A DNA stretch of 60,000 bases, taken from assembly GCF_963678635.1 (NCBI RefSeq), contig NC_087064.1, positions 27,322,189 to 27,382,188 on the forward strand. The letters run 5' to 3'. Under the pieces are notes generated by a model. The model was not told where the DNA came from. It saw only the letters and a list, made by a program, of their open reading frames with translations, and did not search any database. How positions within the stretch are numbered: the first letter of the stretch is position 1; each line of letters begins with the position of its first letter. Made by a program: the position numbers and the translations under genes. The DNA comes from Symsagittifera roscoffensis (Eukaryota > Xenacoelomorpha > Acoela > Convolutidae). Positions 27,201 through 39,200 of the stretch are shown piece by piece.

Positions 27201-30200
27201 AAAGGTCACAAACTTTACTCAATTCTTTTGGACTTATATCCAAGTCTGCTTTCAAATGAATCAAGTCTTCAATTTTCTTGCCTTGCGTCGTTTGCTTCAG
27301 ACATTCAGCCATTTTTGGTTCCTCTTTCAGACATTCAATAAGCTCCGAGTACTCAACCGGTTCAAGTTCGCAGCTTAGGACTGAGAGAGTCTTTGATGTT
27401 TCTAATGGCATCTCAGTACTTGCCTCAAGGCACATGTTCAAGTTGGAAGTAGCAGCTCCTCGTGCTTTTTTGCTCTTAAGCCCTGCAAATTTTTCCATCA
27501 TCGACGTCGCTTCTTCTGGTTGCAAATGAGACACCAATTTTGCAAACTGCTGAACATTGTTCGGTTTTACGTCACCAAATAGCTTAATCGTTTCTTTAGC
27601 ACATAATGAAAAAGTTTTTTGATCGTCTCCGAACGATGACAATATGCTAGGCTCCAGTGCACAAACTTCAATTAATTTTTCAAAATCTGCCTTTTTCAAT
27701 TCACTTTGCATTGCCAGAAGCTTATTAGTGCACTCCGGTGGTGCTTCTTGCACAATGCACCTAATTTGCTGTTTTGTTTTCTCATTAGTGTCAATTTGAC
27801 CGGATACTTTTTCTGCTAGTTTGCCCAGTTTTTCCAGAAACATATCTGGTTTAGGCTTTCCATTTTTAGGAAGAGATAGCAAATCTTTCATTTGATTAGA
27901 AATCTCACTTTTTTCCTCAATAAGAGCTCGGAAAACTTCTGGATTTTGTTCGAAGCTCGAAAGGAACTTGTCAAATGTTTTTGAATCTGTCGACGCAGAA
28001 ATTTGCGCCAATTCGTTAAATTCTTCGCCTTCCAACGCAGGCTGAAGTTTAAGGAAGTGACCAAGGGTTTTGGCGTCTAAAGAACTCTTAGCTAGCATCG
28101 TTTTTACTGTTTCAGGATTCGTTTCAGCGAGCTTGCCAAGTTGAGTAGCCTGTTCGAGACTAAGCGACGAACAAAGTTGCATAACATTTCCTGAATTTTC
28201 AGGCTCGCAGCAATCAGCAGTTTTCAGAATTTGTTTTAGTTTTGAGGCCTTAGTATCTTTCGCTAGTTTTTTCAGCTCGTCAAAAACTTGTTCAGGCGTG
28301 CAATTCTCTCCCATCCTCAATAATGACTCAGTTTCTTGTGCATTTAAGTTGGCACTAGCTTGAACCAAACGTTTCGTGTTTTCTGCGTTACACTTCGACG
28401 AATTCAAAAATGGCGACATTTTTATCGGGTTTTCAGACACCAAGTCTATCAATTCCTCAAATTCTTTCAGACTTAGTCCTTTTTGCAGACTCAGAAGTTT
28501 CTCGGCGTCTCTGGAAGGGAGATTGACACATGTTTGTTCTAATTTAGTAACAAATTCTGGCGCTAAATCGGATTTGTTTTCGTTAAGTCGTTCTTGGACA
28601 ACTTTTGCGACACTTTCTGGAATGGTTTTTGCAGGCTCATTTTTCTCTAATTCTTCTTTACCTGCATATTGTTTCAACATATCTCTAAACTCATCGGGCA
28701 AAACAGCGTCTTTTAGCTCTAGAATGTGCGCTATATTTTCTGCATCCAAGTTGTCTGCAGCCAGAAACATCTTAAAATTTTCTGGATCCTCCCCGGCCCA
28801 GGCTGTTAACTGGATAAAATCATCTGGCTTATCATTCAAAATTGCTTTCAGAGACAAAAACTTGTCCATTTCTTTTGGAGTTGCTTCTTGGCTAAAAACG
28901 ACCAAATTGCCGCTGCTTTGATCGTCCAATTCCAGGCCTTGTGCTCGATTTGCTACATTTTCAGCAACCATTTCACTAAGGGTCCCTGAAATGCTTTTCC
29001 GCTTGTCTTCCGCTCCTGGAGATACCAGTGACATGAACTGGTCCGGCGCTTGTTCGCTCAAGTTGACGAAATCCAGAATTTCTTCAGGGGTAAATTGTTC
29101 AGAAATGTTCACAAATTGAGCAAACTGGTCAGGTGTCAAATTGTTTTTCATCTCAAGAAGTCTTTCAATCTGCTCAGCATCAACACTTCCGCCTTCTAGA
29201 ACTTTCTCAACCAAAGCAGGACTTTCTCTGTTGAGCTGAAGCAACTTATCGGATGATTGTGGGTCTAACTTTGAAAGATTTTCAAGAGCAATAGGCGACG
29301 CCAGAAGGTTTTTCTGAAGATCAGGTAGAGCCAATGTACTTTCTAACTCCAAGTCTACAAGTTTGCTGATATTTTCAGTATTTATATCATCAAGTGCCTC
29401 AAGTAATACTTGAACCTTTTCTTCATCACATTTTGCGAGATCTTCTAATAGCTGTTGACGCTGGTCTGAGCTGAGACCTTTCACAGTTCCAAGCACTTTC
29501 TTCACCTCATCACTATCGTAGTCCAAGTTGGACAACAACTGGGCGCCATCTTGCGGGCTTTCGAGCAGGAGTTTCAGTAAACTTTTAAAGTCTTCGGGAT
29601 TCATTTTCTTTTGCAGTTCTAGAAGAGAGTCGAATTGTTTAGGAGTCACATGGGAGCTGACGACCTGTAAAAGCGATTTTATCTCATCGTCCATATCAGA
29701 ATCTTCGACGTACTTCTCGGATACTTTGGACGTCATAGTTGAAAAAGGTTGGCTAGTGTCAATCTGGAACCCGTTATTTGGAAAAAATCCGTCGCTCAAC
29801 CCTGATTGAACAGCATGTTGTTGTTCTGGCATAATTGACATCCCTGATAAAATTTTAGATAAATTTTCGCTGAGTAGATTTGAACTATTTGGTGACAGTC
29901 CAGTGGTTCCAATTGTAGCCAGAAGATTCTTAACTGCCTCTGGGTCGGCTTCAACGGCTGCCAATAAATTGTCAAATATTTCTTCGTCGACATCGCTGTA
30001 TATGTTCAGTAGTTGATCCAAAGTTTCCGAATCAAGATCATCCGACTTTTCTAGCAGTTTTTCTAGTGTGTCTGGGTTTATATATTCTTTTGAAAGTAGT
30101 TCTTGGAACTTAGATGGATTCCGCTCTGCGAATTGCATTAGCTTTTTGAACGCTTCTGGCGACAGTGTCTTCTGTAATTCTATAAGTTTATCTTTTTGGC

Positions 30201-33200
30201 TCTGATTTGGCAAATTCTCACTTACAGCTAAAAGTGATTGGAAGTTTTCTAAGGCCAGTTTTCTTGTATCTGAGTTCGAGTTAGCTTCGTCACTTTCTAC
30301 AGGTAATTGAGCCAGTAAAATTTCCGCCTTTTTGACTCCCATTTTGCAAACTTGGTCCAATAGTGGAGACAATAGCTCTGGAGCTATAGTTGAACTGGCA
30401 TCTAGAAGAGTTTCTATGAACTCCGGTGTAGTTTCTGGATTTGCCAAAATGCGGCGCATCTGTTCCGTATTTGTGTAGCATAGATCGACAAGTTTTTCAA
30501 AGTCATCTTTGTTTAAATTTTTCTGATATTCTGCCAGAGCTGCAGCTTCTGTAGGACTCAAGACCTTAGCAAGCTCTCCAATTTTGTTTCTTGCCTCCAC
30601 GCTGATCTTTTTATTCCTAAGTAACTCATCTAATGCGTTTTTGCCCTGCCTGGAAAGTTCTAGAAGCTTTTGAATCAATGAATTTCCATCACTTGACATC
30701 TCAGCAAAGGCATGTAACTGTTTTGGATCCAACTCAGCCATTTGTTCTGGAAATTCTCGACAAAGTTTGGCCAAAGTTTGCATCTGTTCTGGCTGTCCAT
30801 GCAACGAGGAGAGAATTTGTTCGGTCTCCTCATGAGCGATGCTCTTTATATGTTCTAAATCTGATTCTGAGAGCACTCCTTCTTTGACTAAATCTTCCAA
30901 ACTTAATTTTCTGGACTTTTTATCATTATCAAGTTTCAACAGTGTTTTCTCTAGTAAGTCAGGACTTTGTTCCTGAATTCTCAAAAGTTGTTCAAGTTGT
31001 CCGGGTTTCAAGTTTCCATGAATCTTTGCGAAATTCTGAATATCTTCTGCTGATATATCTCCCATAAGGCCAACTGCTGCTCTGAGTTCTGCTAACTCCT
31101 GCAAAACAAAGTACAGCATCTTCAGACCTAATTTACAGCACGTTTTGGCAACAAATATATCAATCTATAAAACAAATTTTCGGTCTCTTCTGGCGTACTT
31201 ATCAACTTCAACCTTTTCGCTATAAGCTGGTCAGAAAACCATTTTATTATTCGAATTACAACTACCAAATATTATTACCAACAACTATTACTATAACTAC
31301 CAATCAATTACTATTCCAATTATTATTACCAATTTTTTTTTTAGAAAAACTCATCTCGGCACTTCGATAAAGTTTTCAAATTGAACAAAAAATCACTCGA
31401 AGCACAGATAAAAGGACTTCACTATGATGTATCAATTATGTATATATTATGACGCGTCTTTGTGGTACCTGTCCGTATATTGAACACAGAGCAACGCAAA
31501 GCTTCGCACAAAAAGCGATACAACACAAAACTACAATTTATTGACAGAAATAGAGATGAAAGCCACAGAAAACTTTTTTGAATAGACGTCAAGAAAGGAT
31601 CTATCAAAATTTTCATATCTTTGTCTTGGTTTTGTTTTTAAGAAATTATTTCAAGAAAATTTGCAAAAAAAAACAATTGAATTTTGAACTAACCTCGAAA
31701 AAACTTGCAAAGCATTAACAACTCACAAACTTTTGATCAGACACATGCTTGCCTCAAAAAACTGAAACAACTGAAATTGGAGTTGGTGTATTAACAAACA
31801 ACGTAGAAAACATATTTCGAATAGTACGGGCAGTTAAAATGCAAACATGCTCAAAACAAATCTTTTAGTTGACAAAAACACAGATTGAGATGACCACCAA
31901 TTTGAGTAATCCTGTAAGCAAAGTTACTAACGGGAGAAAAGTCTAGTGCCCATTTGGAATACCCTTGTTAGTCGTAAAAGTAAAAAATCATTGAGAGCAC
32001 AAGCACTGGGTGAAAATATATGTGGAGCACATTTTTTGCACGACACTTTTTTCACTGTCTACGTTTTCTAAAGTTCTTAAATTAGCTTCTTTGCCCAATT
32101 TTTAACATTTAAAACATAGCCAACAGACAATTGGAAAAGTTTCAATTAACTGAAACTAGCCATAGATATTACTGACCAAAAAAAAATCTTTTTTTTTTAG
32201 TTTCATTTAAATATTATATACTCTATTTTCGAAACTTCAAGTCAATCAAATTTTTATGCGACAAATTGCTTTACAACTTGGCGAATATATTTTAAGGGAA
32301 CTTTGAAAGAACTAAAACAATTAGACAATTAGTACTGAAAGAAAACGAGAAAAAGTTTTGACCATAGAAATTTTAAGAAACTTTTTCATAAAAACATGAA
32401 AGTACACAAGGACTAAACACGTGCCTTCATTTTGTTCATGGCACTTAACAATTAGTCTAAAGCACACAAAAAACGTTGTAAAAACTTTGGTTTACAAATA
32501 GTTCGTTTTTGAATTCGACCCTCAAACCACCCAAAAGGTCCCCTTTGGTACATCTTTACGACACCTATTTGATAAACAAAAATGAGAGGCAGCGGCGAAT
32601 ACGTTCCAAAAAAACTGCTTGGTCAAATTATTCAAGAACTTCCCTAAAACGTCATTTTTGGCATTTTTTATTCAAATATTTGCCAGCCGCGTAGAAAATT
32701 GTGGCAAAATGGGCACTTTATAGTATTTTCGGAGAGCTGGGAAAAACAACTTAATCCATATGGAAAAATTGAACAAATTTCTCTAAAATTCTCCCTCGAA
32801 AAATTCTTAGGTCGGTCCACAGCTGCTCTCATATATAATGAATTCAAAGAATGAGACCTGCAAAACGTTGATATTTAGAGAAAAAATGAAATTGATAAAG
32901 AATCTGTTTTCTTCCGAACACTTCCAGTCACGAAGTGCGAAAAATTATGGTGTAGCGTCTGTTTTTTATCCAGCCAATTTTTACTACCTCCAAGAAGACT
33001 TCAAGCGAGTCAAGTTAGGTATCAAATTGAAGCTCTTTCAGCCGTTCTAATGTGATTTTTCAGACTGATTTCTAATTATTATCTGTGATTTTTTTCAAAT
33101 TTTCATCTATTGTTACCTGGTTCTTATGACTCGTTAATTACTTTGATTTCCTCTTACTAATAAAAAAATTGCAACAAGAAAGTTCTTATGAAAAATCAAA

Positions 33201-36200
33201 AAAATTTTTTGCTTTTTTGTTTTAATTATTTTTCTTACAACTCGCATGGCCCAAAAATTCGGCGCAATTTCAACAGCAAAATTAGTATAATAAAAATTCA
33301 CAGCGGCAAAAATTAATTTCAGAACTTTGAATCATTTTTGCTGAATAATTTTGCTTAAGTGGGTATTATAATCCATTTTGAGACTTACATATCTCAAATT
33401 TTTGTTCCTGTTTCCATAAAACGATACAAATTGACAAGAGCACAGAAGGAATTTTCGGGAAAAATTAATCTAAGAGGTTGAAAAACGACCTTTGTCTTTT
33501 TCATCGGACAGCGAGAAAAAGTTCAATGATAATCCAGATCTGTGTTTGCATACCTTGGGAACGTCAATTAGTCCACCTGACGGAAGTTTCTTATTGCTCT
33601 TGTCAAGCAGAGATTCTGGATCTCTACCCATTCGAATCAATTTTTCAGATATTTGTTTGAACAATCCCTCGGTCAAACGTTGGCTTCCCGGCTGCACGAG
33701 TTCTCCCATGAGTACATCCTAAAAATTATTCAATTCATTCGATACGGTGTTGAAAGTACAGTACAGCATAATTATTCACTGCACAACGAGAGATAAAACA
33801 GACTATTTAGAGTAACAATTAAGTGACGATGACAAAAGGTGACATAATACAAATCAGAGCAAAAAGGTCGACCAGCTGAACGTTATCTATCTTCGAACAT
33901 TCACCGTCTGAAATTACTTAAAATTTGGCAGGTAAATCTATTTGACATCAAGAAATTTTGAAGTAGTTCACTGTCTTGCATGAATGATAACTTTCCATGT
34001 TTTCTGCTACGATGATGAAAAGGAATCATACAATTTGAACTAGATCGCGTTTTTCTCCTACATGCAAGTAATTAACTGACATTCAAATATTATGTTACTA
34101 ACATTCAAGAAATCATCAACGTCTGGACGTTTTAAAGGAAGAGGTTAAAAACTCATGATGCTTGCTGAACCAGTCTTGCATGTACAAATTGGGGAATGAT
34201 CAGCACAAAAATATGTAGTATAAAATTTCGGAAGTGAATTTAGATAGGAGCCTCCTATGTATACCTTTTCGGAATTGAGATTCTCGATCTGGTCATGTTG
34301 GGACACCAGACTCTCCTCCAGTTCTACCTTCTTAGTCTCCAGACTTTTCTTCTCCTCTAGCAGCTGTTTGCCCTTCTGTTCCAGATCTGTCTTAGTGTGC
34401 ACGAGCTCCTCAATCGCAGCTTCGTTCACCTCTGAAAACTCGAAGTAGTTAATTTTGACTATTCTACCATTTTTTTGCTAAACTGGCACGTCAATTCTGT
34501 GTGGTTTGTTTAATCAATGATCAGTGTTGGTGCATTTCGATTTTAAACAAGCAATTTTTATATTGCTTTGGAATTTTACTCACACGCGTCCAAAAATCTG
34601 TGTTCAAATTCATTGGTTCGTTGATCTCTATATTCGTATTGACTCTGTTTTGGACCCTCCAAAGAGATGGGATAAGGTTTTAGTTATTTTAATTGTAGGT
34701 TAGAATGGCCACAGGTAAAATGGCATAAGGTAGATGGGAATGTAGGGTAGAACAGTAAAAGGTAGAATTCTAAGGTCTTTTTGGTTATACCCCCCTAAAT
34801 TATGAAAAATGAAAAAAAAAGCACATAATTGGGACGTTGTTACTAGGAAATGCACTATATGGGACTGGTAAAAACGAACCATTTTAACTTATGAGCCTCA
34901 AACTGACTTTTTTCTCCAAATTTCGGCATTTTTCTGAGCATAAATTTCATTACAAGGATGCTAAATGCGTTTTAAATTGTCGTTAAGTTCGCATTTTTTT
35001 GCCAGTTTCTAGCTTGATTCAACGCTAGGGATATCAGCCCTGCATTTTTCAGGAAAATCAGTCAAACTTTGTAAAAAAAATTTTTTTAAATTTTTTTTTA
35101 ACATTTAGAGGGTATAACCGAAAAGACCCGAATGCTATAGGGTAGAATAGCGTTGAAAATCATAGATACATAAAATCACATGAATGCAAAGCATAACGTA
35201 TAAGAGTCGCAAGATTCCCGTCAGAGAAAAATCCTGAGTTATAACTTGCAAAGCAAGAAACCGTGAGTTTCATTCAATCGAAATGAACCGGCAGTTGCAA
35301 TCAAACTGTTGACACAGAGGCGAAATTGCACTTCGCATACACAAGCAAAAATATTAACGATAACGCTACTGTGAAAACTAAATGAGTAAAATTTTGAGTC
35401 TACATAAATTCTTAAGTGACGCACGCCAATTATGAGTCTACATAATTGCTAAGTGACGCAAGCCAATTATGACGCATTAGCAGTACCAGTCAATAAAAAA
35501 AAAGAAATTTACCAACTAAGATGCCTCAATTTATAGAGCGGACGCGTTTTAACTAGTATACGAAAGTTTATTAAAAACATCCTAACCTGCCCAGTTTCGA
35601 ACCCTCTTATTTTGTTGCTGGTCTCCATCCCTACCTCCACGCTACAGATCCATGATACCTTGAAGCTTAAGTGCTATTCGTAAAATAATAGTTTGTGTTA
35701 ATATCCTTAACATTGGCTGTATTTAATAGCTGGATCAAAATGAACACTTTCAAAATGAACACATTTTGTCGCAACAAATGCATCGCAACAATATTTGCGA
35801 CTTAGGTAGGAAAAAATGATAGTTCATACTATAACACAAGCTATGCTTGGGTAAATAGTTTCTGGTAAATAGAAGGAACAATTGCGATAGAAAGGTCTTG
35901 CGTATCTCTAAAGCTGAGCAAATACAGCCACTCATTAAATCAGAATACTCCGATCGTTAGTTTTCAACAATTTCTCTCAAAACTTATTAGCTTGTCTAAT
36001 TTGCGCTGGCTTATTCGATGCTTTTTTTGACATCACCGAAGCAGTAAATTGAATAATTTGGAAGCACTATCAACACTATCGGGGATCCTGTTATTTATTT
36101 CAAACTATTCCCTTTTATCACACTTAAATTGAATGAATTTTTAAACTAAATTGTGCATTATGGACAAATATGAAATCTTAAGATTTTGATACGTATAAAG

Positions 36201-39200
36201 AAATACACAGTGCCGAATCTGAATTTTGCCAGCAAAATTAAAAAATGGCAAAAATAGGTTTGAGAGGGACAAAAACAGAGAAAAAGTAAGAAACGAAAAA
36301 TCGTTGAATTTTGGAAAACAAATGAGTTCTACTGAAATCGAACCTCAGTCCACGGACATCCAAGTTTTCAAACAGAATGCTCTACGCAACTGTGCCACTG
36401 ATACCAGACACTAGATAACAAACACTATTCACTTGTAAATTGGAAAGCACTAAACGAGCAAGTTAATTTTATTTGCGAGTTGGGTTGAAAAAAAAATGGA
36501 GATCGTAATGTGACACTATGCTCGCGTCTGTAAATATGACCAATGTAGTTGGTCTCAATTAAACTTGAAAACCTTATTGGTTCCGGATAGTTCGTCAAGC
36601 AAAAATAAATTGGCGTGTTGAAACTATTGCGTATTAAACTCAGAGGCACAGTGGAGCTTCGGACAACTTTTAATACAACACGAAAAAAAAACTAGTTGAA
36701 CCAACTTTTCTTATGTGTCGATAAAAGACATCTGTGGCCCAGCTAAAACCGAGAGATACAATACTGATACTTTGAATTTGTTATACCGATTCAGGATGAA
36801 ATGGAAAATTTCAAAAACTGCACTTTGCCATAAAACTTAGTTGTTTCTCTGCTAAAAATGAGTGAGAAAAGAGAAAATTTTTGAGATACTAGGACCAAGG
36901 ACATAACATTTTTTTACAAACATTAAAAAGTCGCATCAGCAGGAAAAACTACCGCAATCGGTTCTTTTGATTAAACTCTCTGTCTGTACCTTCATTTGAT
37001 AAGATAGTTTTAAGGAAAGTCTGAAAAATTCTAAAAATCGGTCAAAAGTTCTAAAACTTGACTTTCCGAACTTGTAACATTGTTCTGCTAAAACTACATC
37101 GTTGTCAATTACGCAGAGAAAATTCCCAAAACCCGTTTTTCTCAGTGGAATACAACCTGAGAATGTTTGGCAAGGTAATTTTTGAGAAAAATCAAAGTTT
37201 CGAAAAAACGGTCGAATTTTCGAACTTTTTTGAAGGCCATATTAAAAAAATAATGATCGTATCCAATTATAATCGGCTTTCAAAACCTATTGTTTCGATT
37301 AGAATATTAGTATCAGATTTGGCAGGATTGTTATCAAGAAAAGTCAAATAATTTAAAAAAAAACAGTCAACATATGAAAAATTTCCGAGAATCATATTAT
37401 TTTGTGCAAATAAGTTTTGGCGTAGCGTCTTATGCAGAAAAAACTAAGCAACGTGTAATTTTGATTGAACCTACAACTCAGATTTGGGAGTTTAGTTTTC
37501 AAGGAAAGTCAAAAAGTGGTTGAATTATCCGCGGGTGATTAAATTTTTTTTAAACATGACTGGGAGAAGCCGCTAGGACAAGGAAGCTTCCGACCACCCG
37601 CTATCTCTGCTGTACCCACATATTCAGATTTCAGGGGGTATTTTTCAAAAACATCAAAAAATTTCAAATATTTGACTTTTCCGTGGGCCATAATTTTTTC
37701 AAAGCTTTTCAAAAACCAACATTTCAATTTTTACCGGAAAATTTTTTTCAATTTTATACATACAGAAAAAAAAACAAGGTCCTGCCGGTACTCGAAACCC
37801 CTAGACTAAAAGTGCAATAGTGACAAAGTTACCTCCAGACCAAATGGGACGGAACCTGCAAGTTGTTAAGTTTAGATAAAAAAGCAAGAAGTTCAATTTC
37901 TTGTAAGAAAAGTTATTTATAAAAAAAGGTCTAGTTCCCGATTACAAGACACTTCTCTCGCAAGACGAGGAATTGCTAATTAAAGATTCCAGGATCGATC
38001 CACGGGCTGTTCAAAACGTTCTTTGTAAGTTTGGTCAGAATAAAAAACGACTCCTAGCATATTTATTCTGCACTTTCTTCGTAACTCGGAACAATAATAA
38101 CACTCATCTAAAAGTTAAAAAGAATGACTTGACAAAATACAGCAAACGGAAGTCAGTTCTAATTATACGGGCTTCAGATATGAAATAATTTGAGTCAACA
38201 TACCTTCAACTAGGAGCTTTTTCTCTTCAGGCACACAGAAAGCAATTTATTGGCAAGGCAAATATTTGTGATGTCATTAAAACAAAAATTTCCACTTTTG
38301 AGCGTTTTGAAAAAAAATGTATCCGAAAAGTTTGGGACTGATGTAAAATCACAATGAGCTGATTTATTTATTAAGAAACATTTCAGAGAGACATTCTAAC
38401 TTATGTTAATTTTTTTGCGATTTGTTAATAATATTTATCTAGCACTTTTATTCAGCATGAGTTGATGAAATCGTAGTCAGCTCGAAAACAGAGACACAGA
38501 CAGAGCTTTTATAGAACGTGCTGTGTTCTAAAGTGTTAGAGGAAAATTGATTCGAGGTTTAAACTTTGTTCGTACCTAAGTCCTGTTTGAGTTGTCCTAT
38601 CGTGTCAACATGCTGTTGTACCTTCTCCTGGTGGATCTCCGATTCCTTCGTAACCTGTTCCAGACTTGATTTGAGCTGCTCTACATGAACGACTGGCACA
38701 CTGGATTCTTCCAATGTCTGCAATTCCACTTTTAGCCCCTCGATCTGGTCTGTTTTCTCAACCACGTCCACTTGTAGTTGTTTGTTGTTGGAGTGTAGTT
38801 CGGACACTTGGTTGTATAGCTACATCAGAACACACAATTATGAAAACAAATTATGTAAAAAATAATGCGTCAGACAAATTTTTTTCTTGGTAGTGCTTGG
38901 TAAGTGAGGATATTGTGATAGCTAAGAGGACTAGATGATGGACGTACTTTGTGTGAAACGAACCTTGCTAATTGTTTCTTCCATAATCTATGTGATGAGA
39001 TAACCAATATAAGTGAAACGTTTTTCGAGTTAAATTAAAACTGCGCCGCGAGAAAAAGCAGAGAACTTAATACGATTTGATAACAAACCAGGAAATTGAC
39101 AATTTCTAGGAATTTGAAACAAAATAAATTATAAAAAGATGGTAAGGAGTCGTTGAAAGCAACGGGATAAATAGCAAGATTCATTTTGTAATATTCTAGC

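Noticed and set aside
28376-28921. Plus-strand open frame of 181 codons, and others, opposite the giant exon
   Set aside because: They are antisense shadows of the minus-strand coding exon, whose Leu/Glu/Lys-rich codons leave few stops on the other strand. No domain or start context supports them.
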